The notes: a model not told the origin generated them from the letters alone. A DNA stretch of 64,000 nucleotides from Hyphomicrobiales bacterium (GCA_900473805.1 UCMS01000001.1:246473-310472), one strand, 5' to 3'; numbered from the stretch's first letter, positions 17,137 to 27,600 are shown. A program made the numbers and translations.

Positions 17137-18621
17137 ATGGCCGGCGGCCTCAAGCTTTACAACACGCTCACACGCGAGAAGGTCGACTTCGAGCCGATCG
17201 ATCCCGACAATGTGCGCATGTATGTCTGCGGCCCGACGGTCTATGACTTCGCCCATATCGGCAATGCGCGCCCCGTCATCGTCTTCGACGTGCTCTACCG
17301 GCTGCTGCGCCACACCTATGGCGCCGACAAGGTCACGTATGTACGCAACATCACCGACGTCGATGACAAGATCAACGCACGCGCCTTGCGCGATTTCGGT
17401 AGCCAGATCGCCGATGGCTCAATGAGCCTTAACGACGCCATCCGCGCCGTGACCGGCAAGACCGAGAGCCAGTTCCACGAGGATGTGGCATCCCTTGGCT
17501 GCCTCAAGCCGACCGTCGAGCCACGCGCGACCGACAACATTCCGCAGATGATCGCCATCATCCAGCGGCTGCTCGACATGGGGCACGCTTATGTCGCCAG
17601 TGGTTCCGAGGGGCATGAGGTGCTGTTTTCGACCGCCTCGATGGCCGATTACGGCATGCTGTCGAAGCGTAAGCTGGAGGACCAGCAGGCAGGCGCACGT
17701 GTTGCCGTCGAAAGCCACAAGATGAACCCGGCCGATTTCGTGCTGTGGAAGCAGTCGGCCGATACCGAGCCCGGCTGGCCGGCGCATTTCACCTTCGAAG
17801 GCAAGGCGCATGCGATCTTCGGACGTCCCGGCTGGCATATCGAATGCTCAGCCATGTCCGACCGCTATCTCTGGGAAGAGATCAGGGATCGGCTTTCGCC
17901 GGCGGCCAAGGCAAAACCGCACCAGTTCGACATCCATGGCGGCGGTTTGGATCTGATCTTCCCGCACCACGAAAACGAGATCGCCCAGTCCTGCTGCGCC
18001 TTCAACAACGACCTGATGGCGACGGTGTGGATGCACAACGGCTTCCTGCAGGTCGAAGGCCGCAAGATGTCGAAGTCGGAGGGCAATTTCGTCACAATCA
18101 ACGAGCTCTTGGCGACGGAGACATTCGGCGGGCGGACGTGGCCGGGCGAAGTGCTGCGGCTAGCCATGCTGATGACGCATTACCGCGAGCCGATCGATTT
18201 TTCGGTGAAGCGGTTGGAGGAGGCGGAGCGTCTTCTGGCTAAGTGGCCGGCGGGTGACGCCGGCGAGACAGCCCCGGATGCAGCCGTTTTGGAAGCCCTC
18301 TGCGACGACCTGAACACGGTTGCTGCCGTTCAGGCGGTCCATGCACTCGCCCAGGCGGCGAATGCTGATCCGTCGAAGCTGCCGCTGTTCGTCGCCTCGG
18401 CGGCGTTGCTGGGTGTGGCACCGAAGAAGGCGGAGGTTAGCGACGACCTTTCCGCCGCCGTCCAGGCGCTCGTCGACATGCGGCTCGAAATGCTCAAATC
18501 CAAGAACTTTGCCGAAGCCGACAAGATCCGAGACGATCTGGCTGCCAAGGGCATCCAGCTCAAGGACGGCAAGGACAAGGAGACGGGCGAGCGGGTCACG
18601 ACCTGGGAGGTCAAGCGGTAG
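17137..18621 (+). CDS. cysS: Cysteinyl-tRNA synthetase
   Basis: Class I synthetase charging tRNA-Cys. The zinc-binding C31 sits in [10 protein letters not shown], the HIGH-type signature is HIGN at 40-43, and KMSKS is at 310-314. The GWHIECSAM segment and HHENEIAQS supply further zinc ligands and cysteine-pocket residues. The 494 residues are a little over the E. coli length and end in the anticodon-binding helical domain ([12 protein letters not shown]). TTCTGGGAG provides the Shine-Dalgarno before ATG 17137. Confidence 0.97.
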   Translation: MAGGLKLYNTLTREKVDFEPIDPDNVRMYVCGPTVYDFAHIGNARPVIVFDVLYRLLRHTYGADKVTYVRNITDVDDKINARALRDFGSQIADGSMSLNDAIRAVTGKTESQFHEDVASLGCLKPTVEPRATDNIPQMIAIIQRLLDMGHAYVASGSEGHEVLFSTASMADYGMLSKRKLEDQQAGARVAVESHKMNPADFVLWKQSADTEPGWPAHFTFEGKAHAIFGRPGWHIECSAMSDRYLWEEIRDRLSPAAKAKPHQFDIHGGGLDLIFPHHENEIAQSCCAFNNDLMATVWMHNGFLQVEGRKMSKSEGNFVTINELLATETFGGRTWPGEVLRLAMLMTHYREPIDFSVKRLEEAERLLAKWPAGDAGETAPDAAVLEALCDDLNTVAAVQAVHALAQAANADPSKLPLFVASAALLGVAPKKAEVSDDLSAAVQALVDMRLEMLKSKNFAEADKIRDDLAAKGIQLKDGKDKETGERVTTWEVKR

Positions 18622-18640
18622 TTGCTTGAAAGAACCGGGC

Positions 18641-18661
18641 GGCATATGCTTGGCATATGCC
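18641..18661. promoter_or_regulatory. Tandem palindromic boxes upstream of vapB (candidate VapBC operator)
   Basis: The 8-bp palindrome GCATATGC occurs twice, at 18642-18649 and 18653-18660, with centres 11 bp apart, i.e. one helical turn. It lies 17 bases before the preferred vapB ATG. VapB antitoxins of the AbrB fold bind paired palindromes in their own promoter. It would be inside the coding region if an earlier ATG at 18657 were used, which argues for the later start. Confidence 0.6.
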
Positions 18662-18677
18662 ACAAATGGAGGCGCGA

Positions 18678-18920
18678 ATGGAACTGGAAAGGCATGTCCG
18701 TATCTTCAAGAACGGTCGCAACCGCGCTGTCCGCATTCCCGTGGAGTTCGATTTCCCGGGCGACGAGGTGATCATGCGTAAGGAAGGCGACAAGATCACC
18801 CTTGAGCCTGTCAAGAAAAAGCAGGAGAGCCTGATCGAGTGGCTTCGTCGTCAGGGCCCCCTCGATGAAGACTTCGAATTTGACCTGCGCGAAGCACCGG
18901 CACGGGACGTCGATCTGTGA
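18678..18920 (+). CDS. vapB: VapB-type antitoxin, AbrB/SpoVT fold
   Basis: An 80-residue protein with the swapped-hairpin AbrB DNA-binding domain in the first 45 residues (VRIFKNGRNRAVRIPVEFDF, then ITLEPVK). A C-terminal helix and acidic tail (QESLIEWLRRQGPLDEDFEFD) should mask the VapC active site. ATG 18678 has GGAGG 5 bases upstream; in-frame ATGs at 18657 and 18666 are less likely. The last codons overlap the vapC GTG. It represses its operon and neutralises VapC by analogy with known VapBC pairs. Confidence 0.88.
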   Translation: MELERHVRIFKNGRNRAVRIPVEFDFPGDEVIMRKEGDKITLEPVKKKQESLIEWLRRQGPLDEDFEFDLREAPARDVDL

Positions 18921-19333
18921 ACACGCCCCGCTACATGCTCGACACCAACATCGTTTCGGGCCTTATCCGGAACCCGCACGGCGCTGCTGCGGCGATGGTG
19001 GAGCGTGCCGGCGATGAGCAGATCTCGATCAGTGCGATTGTCGCGTCGGAACTGCGCTTTGGTATTCTCAAGCGCAATTCCGAGCGACTGACCTATCTGG
19101 TCGAGTCCATTCTCGATAGGATCGCAATCCTGCCTTACGAGGACAAAGAGGCGTCGCATTTTGCCGAGATCCGCCACGACCTCGAACGTATCGGCCAACC
19201 GATCGGCACGACCGATCTTTTCATCGCCGCCCATGCGCGCTCGCTTGAAGTCACCCTGGTGACCGGGAATGTCCGCGAGTTTGGTCGGGTGCCGGGCCTG
19301 AAGGTCGAGAACTGGCTGGAGGGAACCCCATGA
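18917..19333 (+). CDS. vapC: VapC-type PIN-domain ribonuclease toxin
   Basis: Metal-dependent endoribonuclease of 138 residues. The PIN acidic residues are all present: D9 (MLDTNI), E45 (ASELRFG), D100 (TTDLFIAAHA), plus N118 in the TGNVREF strand. Members usually cleave initiator tRNA or other stable RNAs. It starts with GTG inside the vapB stop and its own end overlaps the first GFA gene by 4 bases, so the toxin and the GFA genes may share a transcript, which is unusual. Nothing suggests that it is broken. Confidence 0.93.
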   Translation: MNTPRYMLDTNIVSGLIRNPHGAAAAMVERAGDEQISISAIVASELRFGILKRNSERLTYLVESILDRIAILPYEDKEASHFAEIRHDLERIGQPIGTTDLFIAAHARSLEVTLVTGNVREFGRVPGLKVENWLEGTP

Positions 19334-19812
19334 CCTCCCCCCTCACCCACACCGGCGGCTGCCAGTGCGGCGCGGTCCGCTTTCGCATGACCGGCCAGCC
19401 GAAAGATGTTTCCGTCTGCCATTGCCGGATGTGCCAGAAGGCCTTCGGGGCCTATTACGCGCCGCTTGTTGCCGTCGGCGATGCTGAGGTCAGTTGGACA
19501 CGCGGCGCGCCTAAGCGTTTTGCCTCGTCGAACTACGTGCAACGCGGTTTCTGTGGCGATTGCGGAACGCCGCTGACCTATGAGGCGCCCGACGGGCTGT
19601 CGCTCGCGGCGGGCGCCTTCGATGATCCGTCGCTGCTGCCGCCGACAATCCAGTTCGGGGTGGAATGCAAGCTCGCCTTTGTCGACGCCATCCCTGCCCT
19701 GCCGGAGCGGGCGACGCTTGATGATCTCGAGGATGCGCCCTTCCTCACCGACGTCGTATCCTACCAGCATCCGGACCGGGACACGGAGCAGTGGCCGGAG
19801 GCGAAGTCGTGA
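19330..19812 (+). CDS. GFA family zinc protein, copy 1
   Basis: CENP-V/GFA fold protein of 160 residues. Zinc ligands: C11 and C13 (GGCQCG), C30, C32 and C35 (CHCRMC), C75 and C78 (GFCGDCGTP). The family name comes from a proposed glutathione-dependent formaldehyde-activating enzyme, whose activity is disputed; I assign no reaction. Start ATG overlaps the vapC stop. First of three tandem paralogues; the C-terminus SYQHPDRDTEQWP recurs in the other two. Confidence 0.92.
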   Translation: MTSPLTHTGGCQCGAVRFRMTGQPKDVSVCHCRMCQKAFGAYYAPLVAVGDAEVSWTRGAPKRFASSNYVQRGFCGDCGTPLTYEAPDGLSLAAGAFDDPSLLPPTIQFGVECKLAFVDAIPALPERATLDDLEDAPFLTDVVSYQHPDRDTEQWPEAKS

Positions 19813-19928
19813 CGCAGCCGAACCCGAATACGAAGATGCCGAAATGGTTGCTCTACGGCCTGATCGCCAAAGGCGTTCTGGTCGCAGCAGTGATCATCGG
19901 CGTCACCGTTTATGTGACGATGCAATGA
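19809..19928 (+). CDS. 39-residue single-helix membrane peptide in the GFA cluster
   Basis: GTG at 19809 overlaps the end of GFA copy 1 (GTGA), and TGA ends at 19928, 10 bases before GFA copy 2. After a polar N-terminus (TQPNPNTKMPKW) the peptide has one hydrophobic helix of about 22 residues (LLYGLIAKGVLVAAVIIGV). The stop/start overlap and the filling of the gap between two genes support translation. It resembles small membrane peptides that go unannotated. No family recognised, function unknown. Confidence 0.6.
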   Translation: MTQPNPNTKMPKWLLYGLIAKGVLVAAVIIGVTVYVTMQ

Positions 19929-19938
19929 GGACGTCGAG

Positions 19939-20402
19939 ATGAGTGAAATCGAAAGCGGTGGCTGCCAGTGCGGCGCGGTCCGGTTCCAGGCGTCGAAGCT
20001 GGGACGGCCGTCGATCTGCCATTGCCGCATGTGCCAGAAGCAGTTCGGCTCCTTCTTCGGCGCCTTCGTCACAGCCGACCAGGCGCATCTGACCTGGACG
20101 CGCGGGCAGCCGATGCTCTACCGCTCCTCGGCCAAGGTGAAACGAGGCTTCTGCGCCAAATGCGGAACGCCGCTCTCCTATCACCACCCGAACGGCGTGG
20201 AACTGGCGATCGGCGCCTTCGACCATCCCGCGCGATTCGAGCCGCAGATTCAGGTGAACCACCACCAGCGCCTGCCCTGGATCGACCATCTCTTCGAGAA
20301 GCCCGCCTTTACCAGCCCCGCGATGGAGGAGTTCTTCGCCTCGGTCGAGAGTTTTCAGCACCCCGATCACGATACGCCCGTATGGCCGCCGGAGGACGAC
20401 CA

Positions 20403-20406
<4 letters not shown>
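19939..20406 (+). CDS. GFA family zinc protein, copy 2
   Basis: 155-residue paralogue of its neighbours. Zinc ligands: C9, C11, C27, C29, C32, C72 and C75. The GGCQCGAVRF and CHCRMCQK segments are nearly identical in all three copies; the second half has diverged (VNHHQRLPWIDHLFEKP), as would suit different ligands. The end (SFQHPDHDTPVWP) matches copies 1 and 3. ATG at 19939 has GAGGACG about 7 bases upstream. Its stop overlaps copy 3. Confidence 0.92.
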
Positions 20407-21852
<1,446 letters not shown>

Positions 21853-21863
21853 ATATGAGAATT

Positions 21864-21971
21864 GCCCCTCACCCTACCCTCTCCCCGCAGGCGGGGAGAG
21901 GGAGTGAAGGCGGCGCCGTTTCGGCCTTCCCCCGCTCGCGGGGAGAAGGTGGCGGCAGCCGGATGAGGGGC
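21864..21971. repeat. Rhizobial-type interspersed palindrome between pip and cimA
   Basis: Outer arms GCCCCTCA (21864-21871) and TGAGGGGC (21964-21971) enclose two strong hairpins. The first, at 21877-21902, has a 12-bp stem (CCCTCTCCCCGC with its complement). The second, at about 21925-21948, has CCTTC...CCCCGC against GCGGGG...GAAGG. This layout is that of the mosaic GC-rich intergenic elements common in Rhizobiaceae. A related sequence ends the window. It could also act as a terminator for pip. Confidence 0.85.
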
Positions 21972-22002
21972 AGACATCACCGAGTTGCCTGAGGACAACA
22001 GC

Positions 22003-23619
22003 ATGACACGCGACAAGATCACCCTGTTCGATACGACGCTCCGCGACGGCCAGCAGACGCCGGGGATTGATTTTTCCGTCGAGGACAAGATCGCGATCGC
22101 CACCATGCTGGACGAATTCGGCATCGACTTCATCGAGGGCGGTTATCCCGGCGCGAACCCGACGGACACCACCTTTTTCGCCAAGAAGCGGACGAAACAG
22201 GCCGGCTTCGTCGCCTTCGGCATGACCAAGCGCGCCGGTGTCTCCGCCTCCAACGATCCGGGGCTGACCCAGCTTCTGCAGGCCAAGGCGGACGCGATCT
22301 GCCTCGTTGCCAAGAGCTGGGACTATCACGTGAAGGTAGCGCTCGGCTGCACCAACGAGGAAAACCTCGAAAGCATCCGCGACAGCGTCAAGGCCGTGGT
22401 GGCTGCCGGCAAGCTGTCTATGGTCGACTGCGAGCACTTCTTCGACGGCTACAAGGCCAATCCCGACTATGCGATTGCCTGCGCCAAGCAAGCCTATCAG
22501 GCCGGCGCACGCTGGGTCGTGCTTTGCGACACCAATGGCGGCACGCAGCCGCCGGAGATCCGCGACATTGTCTCGGCCGTCATCGCCTCCGGCATCCCCG
22601 GGTCCTCGCTCGGCATCCATGCCCATAACGACACCGGCCAGGCGGTCGCCAATTCGCTCGCCGCTGTCGAAGCCGGCGTACGCCAGATCCAGGGCACACT
22701 GAACGGGATTGGCGAGCGCTGCGGCAATGCGGATCTGGTCACGATCATCCCGACGCTCTGTCTGAAGGAGACCTATGCCTCGCGCTTCGAGACGTCGATC
22801 GACCGGGAAAAGCTCGTCGGCCTCACCCGCCTGTCGCGCGCCTTCGACGAACTCCTGAACCGCTCCCCGAACCATCAGTCGCCTTATGTCGGCGGCTCGG
22901 CCTTTGCCACCAAGGCCGGCATCCACGCCTCGGCGCTTCTGAAGGACCCGAAGACCTACGAACATGTCGAGCCGGAAAGTGTGGGCAATTTCCGCAAGGT
23001 CATGGTCTCCGACCAGGGCGGCAAGGCGAACTTCCTCAACGAGCTCAAGCGTCGCGGCATTTCGGTTGCCAAGGACGATCCCAAGCTCGACACGCTGATT
23101 TCCGTCGTCAAGGAACGGGAAGCCTCGGGTTATGCCTATGAGGGTGCGGATGCGAGCTTCGAGCTTCTGGCGCTGAAGACGCTCGGCACGGTGCCGGACT
23201 TCTTCGCAGTCGAAAGTTTTCGCGTGATGGTCGAGCGACGTTTCGACAGCCATGGCCGACTGAAGACGGTTTCCGAAGCCGTGGTGAAGGTTCTGGTCGA
23301 AGGCGAGACCGTCATGTCGGTCGCCGAGGGCGACGGCCCGGTCAACGCGCTCGACATTGCGCTGCGCAAGGACCTCGGTAAATACCAATCGGAGATCCTC
23401 GATCTTGAACTCGCGGACTACAAGGTGCGTATCCTGAACGGTGGTACCGAGGCGATCACCCGCGTCCTCATCGAATCCACCGATGCGACGGGTGCGCGCT
23501 GGTGGACCGTCGGTGTGTCGGAAAATATCATCGACGCCTCCTTCCAGGCGCTGATGGATTCGATCGTCTACAAGCTGATGAAGAACCGCGAACTGGCCGG
23601 CAAAATCGGCGCCGAATGA
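22003..23619 (+). CDS. cimA: Citramalate synthase
   Basis: Condenses pyruvate and acetyl-CoA to citramalate, a route to 2-oxobutyrate and isoleucine. The HMGL-like barrel begins with LFDTTLRDGQQTPG; the metal ligands are in the HAHNDTGQAVANSLAA segment, and GTLNGIGERCGN follows. A LeuA-type allosteric domain fills the last 150 residues. The 538 residues match the TIGR00977 citramalate synthase group rather than LeuA. ATG 22003 has GAGGA about 8 bases upstream; the upstream in-frame ATG-like start at 21985 lacks one. Confidence 0.9.
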   Translation: MTRDKITLFDTTLRDGQQTPGIDFSVEDKIAIATMLDEFGIDFIEGGYPGANPTDTTFFAKKRTKQAGFVAFGMTKRAGVSASNDPGLTQLLQAKADAICLVAKSWDYHVKVALGCTNEENLESIRDSVKAVVAAGKLSMVDCEHFFDGYKANPDYAIACAKQAYQAGARWVVLCDTNGGTQPPEIRDIVSAVIASGIPGSSLGIHAHNDTGQAVANSLAAVEAGVRQIQGTLNGIGERCGNADLVTIIPTLCLKETYASRFETSIDREKLVGLTRLSRAFDELLNRSPNHQSPYVGGSAFATKAGIHASALLKDPKTYEHVEPESVGNFRKVMVSDQGGKANFLNELKRRGISVAKDDPKLDTLISVVKEREASGYAYEGADASFELLALKTLGTVPDFFAVESFRVMVERRFDSHGRLKTVSEAVVKVLVEGETVMSVAEGDGPVNALDIALRKDLGKYQSEILDLELADYKVRILNGGTEAITRVLIESTDATGARWWTVGVSENIIDASFQALMDSIVYKLMKNRELAGKIGAE

Positions 23620-23661
23620 GGGCGGCGATTTCTTTTCTCTCAAGGGGTGGCGGCGGCCTGA

Positions 23662-24837
23662 TCAGGCGACGACGGGTTCCTCACATGACCTTGGTCGGTC
23701 GAGACGGGTTGCAATGATCGACAAGATCAGGGCAGCGAGCGGGAATGCGGCTGCGACCAGCGGCAACAGCGTGAGCCCCGGCCCGCGCTCGATCGCAATG
23801 CCGCCAACCCAGGCGCCGATGGCATTGCCGAGATTAAAGGCGGCAATATTGAAGCTCGATGCCAGCGCCTGCCCTGCCCCTTCCGCCTTCTGCAGAACAC
23901 GCATCTGCAAGGGGGCGACCGTTGCAAAGCCTGCCGCGCCGACAAGACCGACGAAGACGATGGTGAGGATCTTGTTGTCGAGGACCACGGTCATGGCGGC
24001 GAGCGACAGCGTCAGGACCGCCAGGGTTATCAGCACGGAGCGATCGAGGTCACGGTCGGCCAACTTGCCGCCGAGGAGATTGCCGACGATCAGACCAACC
24101 CCGAACACCAGCAGGATCGGAGAGACGGCCGCTGCCGAGAAGCCCGTGACCTCGGTCAAAACCGGGGCGATGTAGGTGAAGACCGTAAAGACGCCGGCAT
24201 AACCGAGCACGGTGATCGCGAGGCCGGCGAGAACCTGAGGTCGGCCCATGGTGGCGAGATCCGAGCGCCAGTCCTGCGCCTCCGGCTTCTGCGCATCGCG
24301 CGGTAGGAAGATCGCGAGCACGACGAGTGCTGCGATACCGACAAGAGCCACGGCCCAGAAGGTCGTGCGCCAGCCATATTCCTGGCCGAGCCAGGTGCCG
24401 AAGGGCACGCCGGCGATGTTGGCAACGGTCAGGCCGGTGAACATCACGGCGATGGCAGATGCCCGACGCTCGGGTGCGACCAGCCCTGTCGCGACGACCG
24501 AACCGACGCCGAAGAAGGTGCCATGGGCAAGGGCTGCAACGAGCCTTGCGGCCATCAGCATCTCGTAATTGGGCGCGAGCGCACAGGCGATATTGCCGAT
24601 GGTGAAGATCACCATCAGCGCAATCAGCACCGTCTTGCGTGGCCAGCGGCTGGACAAAGCGGTGAGGATCGGCGCGCCGAACACGACACCCAGCGCATAA
24701 CCGGAAATGAGCAGACCTGCTGCGGCGATCGAGACGCCGAGATCGGCGCCGACGTCGATCAGCAGGCCCATGATGACGAATTCAGTGACGCCGATGCCGA
24801 AGGCACCGACGGTCAGGGCATAGAGGGCAAGAGGCAT
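23662..24837 (-). CDS. MFS transporter, AraJ/DHA1-like
   Basis: 391 residues with 12 hydrophobic segments. It starts with MPLALYALTVGAFGIGVTEFVIMGLL, typical of the AraJ/YdhP sugar- or drug-efflux branch, and has the motif-A loop RWPRKTVLI. ATG 24837 has AAGGA about 10 bases upstream and the homology starts there; the frame remains open to 24924 but that stretch has no family match. It is divergent from a LysR gene, which probably controls it. Substrate unknown. Confidence 0.9.
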   Translation of the reverse strand: MPLALYALTVGAFGIGVTEFVIMGLLIDVGADLGVSIAAAGLLISGYALGVVFGAPILTALSSRWPRKTVLIALMVIFTIGNIACALAPNYEMLMAARLVAALAHGTFFGVGSVVATGLVAPERRASAIAVMFTGLTVANIAGVPFGTWLGQEYGWRTTFWAVALVGIAALVVLAIFLPRDAQKPEAQDWRSDLATMGRPQVLAGLAITVLGYAGVFTVFTYIAPVLTEVTGFSAAAVSPILLVFGVGLIVGNLLGGKLADRDLDRSVLITLAVLTLSLAAMTVVLDNKILTIVFVGLVGAAGFATVAPLQMRVLQKAEGAGQALASSFNIAAFNLGNAIGAWVGGIAIERGPGLTLLPLVAAAFPLAALILSIIATRLDRPRSCEEPVVA

Positions 24838-24918
24838 GGAAGTGCGTCCTTGTTGAGATGGGATGCACAGCAGATAGACAGAGCAGGCCGAGTGAAATAG
24901 TCTGCGATCAATCACATC

Positions 24919-24936
24919 ATTCATGAATTGAATTCA
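24919..24936. promoter_or_regulatory. Palindromes between MFS and LysR genes
   Basis: ATTCATGAAT (24919-24928) and TGAATTCA (24929-24936) lie side by side directly before the LysR start. LysR proteins bind AT-rich palindromes in such divergent regions, so these are candidates for the operator. Confidence 0.4.
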
Positions 24937-24940
24937 CACT

Positions 24941-25846
24941 ATGGCGCGGCAGGACTTCAATCGATCCGGCGAAATGGAAGTTTTTGTGCAGGTGGTGCAG
25001 CAAGGCGGCTTCTCGGCTGCGGCACGCTACTTCCGCATGACGCCCTCGGCGGTCAGCAAACTGGTGGCCCGGATGGAAACGCGGCTCGGGACACGTTTGG
25101 TCAACCGCTCCACCCGCAAGCTGCTGCTGACGCCTGAAGGGCGGACTTTCTACGAGCGCTCGGTGCGAATACTCGCCGACATCGAGGAGGCAGAGCGGAG
25201 TGCCGCAAATCTCGACGATCCGCGCGGTCTGATCCGGATCAATACCAGTGCCGCTTATGGCACGCATGTTCTTGCGCCGATCCTCGCGCGCTTTCTGGAC
25301 CTCTATCCCGGGATTTCAGTCGAAGTCGTCCAGACGGATCTGGTGGTCGACCTCCTGGCGGAACGGGCAGACATCGCCATCCGCGCCGGCGCCATGAGCA
25401 ATTCCAGCCTGGTCGCACGAAAGCTCGGCGACACGCCCCTCCTCATCGTCGCCTCGCCGGCCTACATCGCCCGCCATGGCATGCCGGAAACAGCGGCCGA
25501 TCTGGAAAGGCACAACCGCCTGGGGTTCGGCTATGTCCGGGCGCTGCGCGAATGGCCGGCACCTCAAGGTGAGGACATCGTGCAGGTCCCGGTCGCGGGA
25601 CGGGTCAGCGCCAGCGATGGCGAGGCCCTTCGGCATTTTGCCATTGGCGGTGTCGGGCTGGCGCAATTGGCTCGCTTCACGGTGGCTGAAGACCTGCAGG
25701 CTGGTCGCTTGGTAACGGTGCTTGATGATCCCCGCACCCGACGTGTCGAGCCGTTTCATGCTGTCTATGTTGGCCAAGGCGGCCATCTGCCGGCGCGCAT
25801 CCGCGTCATGCTCGACTTTCTTGCCCAGTATGGGCGTGTGTCCTGA
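24941..25846 (+). CDS. LysR family transcriptional regulator
   Basis: 301 residues. The N-terminal winged helix (about 10-70) reads VFVQVVQQGGFSAAARYFRM and SAVSKLVARMETRLG; a long linker helix and a periplasmic-binding-like effector domain follow (from about residue 95). It belongs by look to the large group of rhizobial LysR proteins that sit divergent from an MFS exporter, so it probably controls the neighbouring transporter. Effector unknown. Confidence 0.92.
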   Translation: MARQDFNRSGEMEVFVQVVQQGGFSAAARYFRMTPSAVSKLVARMETRLGTRLVNRSTRKLLLTPEGRTFYERSVRILADIEEAERSAANLDDPRGLIRINTSAAYGTHVLAPILARFLDLYPGISVEVVQTDLVVDLLAERADIAIRAGAMSNSSLVARKLGDTPLLIVASPAYIARHGMPETAADLERHNRLGFGYVRALREWPAPQGEDIVQVPVAGRVSASDGEALRHFAIGGVGLAQLARFTVAEDLQAGRLVTVLDDPRTRRVEPFHAVYVGQGGHLPARIRVMLDFLAQYGRVS

Positions 25847-26067
25847 CCCACAGCAATTGCCGCCGCGCCTTGCCTCATCCGCTGCAATCCCGGGCGTTTC
25901 GTCTCATGCGCTCATGGCTTTGACCGGCGGTTCAGATCGGCAGACAAGACATCTGACCCCAGCCATTGATCGCCGCAAGTGAAGGATCCATCAGTGAAAT
26001 GCATTTGCACCCGCTACCTCGCGGGCGTATGGCCGTTTCCAAAGCATAACAAAAGTCAGGAAACACC

Positions 26068-26964
26068 ATGGCCGATGCCCCGATGCCCGCAGAGAACAAG
26101 GACAGTCTCAACGGCTTCCTTTTTGCCCTCTCCGCCTATCTGCTGTGGGGCTTTCTGCCGCTCTACATGAAGGCGCTTGCCCACATCTCGCCGGCGGAGG
26201 TGATCGCGCATCGCATCATTTGGTCGATCCCCGTCGCCGGCCTGCTGCTGATTATCCTGAAACGAACCGACGACCTGAAGAGGGCTATGCGCAATCCGCG
26301 CATGCTCGGCATGGCCGCCGTGACCGCGACGCTGATCAGCGTCAACTGGGGTATCTATGTCTGGGCGATCGGGGCCGGCCATGCGCTGGATACCGCGCTA
26401 GGCTATTTCATCAACCCGCTGTTCTCGATCCTGCTCGGTGCGGTGATGCTCAAGGAAAGATTGAAGCAGACGCAGGTTGCAGCCCTTGCCCTCGTCGTCG
26501 TCGCCGTCGTCATTCTCACGGTGGAAGCTGGGCGCTTGCCGATCGTCGCCTTGGCGCTGACCTTCTCCTGGGGTTTCTACGCCTTCTTCCGCAAGACCCT
26601 GCCGATCGGGCCGAACCAGGGCTTTCTGCTGGAAGTGCTGCTCCTCGCGCCGTTTGCGCTCGGCTACCTCGTCTATCTGAACCTTCAGGGCGGCGGGCAT
26701 TTCCTGACGGGCAATACGATGGACACGGTGCTGCTCGCCTCGGCGGGGCTAGTGACGGCCGTACCGCTGATCCTATACGCGAACGGGGCAAAGCTTCTGC
26801 GCCTGTCGACCATCGGCATCATGCAGTATATCGCACCGTCGATGATCTTCATCACGGCCGTCTTCGTGTTCAAGGAACCCTTCAGCCCGGCCAAGGCCAT
26901 CGCCTTCCCGCTGATCTGGGTGGCATTGGTGATCTACACACTGCCGATGCTGAAGCGCCGTTGA
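26068..26964 (+). CDS. rarD: RarD protein, EamA-type transporter
   Basis: Inner-membrane protein with ten hydrophobic helices, 298 residues. RarD hallmarks: FALSAYLLWGFLPLYMKAL at the N-terminus, then VIAHRIIWSIPVA, INPLFSILLGAVML, and the final IMQYIAPSMIF and VFKEPF blocks. E. coli RarD is linked to chloramphenicol sensitivity; the natural substrate is not known. The ATG at 26068 has CAGGA about 10 bases upstream. It ends in a hairpin that faces the convergent LOG gene. Confidence 0.92.
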   Translation: MADAPMPAENKDSLNGFLFALSAYLLWGFLPLYMKALAHISPAEVIAHRIIWSIPVAGLLLIILKRTDDLKRAMRNPRMLGMAAVTATLISVNWGIYVWAIGAGHALDTALGYFINPLFSILLGAVMLKERLKQTQVAALALVVVAVVILTVEAGRLPIVALALTFSWGFYAFFRKTLPIGPNQGFLLEVLLLAPFALGYLVYLNLQGGGHFLTGNTMDTVLLASAGLVTAVPLILYANGAKLLRLSTIGIMQYIAPSMIFITAVFVFKEPFSPAKAIAFPLIWVALVIYTLPMLKRR

Positions 26965-26972
26965 GGCGCTTC
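26952..26972. terminator. Hairpin overlapping the rarD stop codon
   Basis: GAAGCGCC and GGCGCTTC around GTTGA; the rarD TGA lies in the loop. TTCGGTTT follows on the plus strand. It can serve both convergent genes. Confidence 0.65.
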
Positions 26973-26979
26973 TTCGGTT

Positions 26980-27600
26980 TCAGAGCTTGGCAATGGTTGC
27001 TGGATCGCCTTCCGGCGCCTCGGTCTCTGCCCATCGGGCCTTGATCGCCGGGACGATGTCCTCGATCCGGTCGATGACCATGGGCCGCACGCGGTGCGCC
27101 GTATGGATGAAGCCGGAGGCCGACATGTGGTCGACGAGTTCCAGCATCGGCTTCCAGAAGTCATTGATATTGGCGAAGACCATCGGCTTCTCGTGACGGC
27201 CGAGCTGGCCCCAGGTCATGATCTCGACGATCTCCTCCAACGTGCCGATGCCACCGGGCAACGTCACAAAGGCATCCGAGCGCTCGAACATCGCATGCTT
27301 GCGCTCGTGCATGTCCTTGGTGATGATCAACTCGTTGAGCTGGCCCAGCGAATGGCGCGTCGCTTCCATGTCGACGAGGAATTCGGGGATGATGCCGGTC
27401 ACATGGCCGCCGGCCGAGAGCACGCCCGAGGCGACCGCCCCCATGATGCCCTTGGTGCCGCCGCCATAAACGAGACGCAGACCGTTTTCGGCCAGCGACC
27501 GGCCAAATGCGCGGCCCGCTTCCATGAAGGCAGGATCGCGTCCCGGCTGGGAGCCACAATAGACGCAGACGGATCGAATCGGAGTTTTTTGTTCGCTCAT
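26980..27600 (-). CDS. LOG family protein (TIGR00730), cytokinin riboside 5'-monophosphate phosphoribohydrolase-like
   Basis: Rossmann-fold protein of 206 residues. The catalytic and nucleotide motifs are visible: GGGTKGIMG at 46-54, ERK at 99-101 and PGGIGTLEE at 115-123. LOG enzymes release free cytokinin bases or purine bases from nucleoside monophosphates. In bacteria the role is often nucleotide turnover; older annotation as lysine decarboxylase is an error. Start ATG 27600 is chosen over an upstream in-frame ATG at 27699, which lies in a region with no homology. Confidence 0.92.
   Translation of the reverse strand: MSEQKTPIRSVCVYCGSQPGRDPAFMEAGRAFGRSLAENGLRLVYGGGTKGIMGAVASGVLSAGGHVTGIIPEFLVDMEATRHSLGQLNELIITKDMHERKHAMFERSDAFVTLPGGIGTLEEIVEIMTWGQLGRHEKPMVFANINDFWKPMLELVDHMSASGFIHTAHRVRPMVIDRIEDIVPAIKARWAETEAPEGDPATIAKL

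Noticed and set aside
21864..21971. Considered as a CRISPR-like or IS end
   Set aside because: Only one unit, no regular spacers, no transposase; the form is that of a rhizobial palindromic element.
21874..23643. A 589-codon minus-strand frame over cimA
   Set aside because: Mirror of a well recognised enzyme; also runs into the palindromic repeat.
23662..24924. Longer N-terminus of the MFS gene from 24924
   Set aside because: The extra 29 residues include basic and Cys residues with no transporter homology; AAGGA supports ATG 24837.
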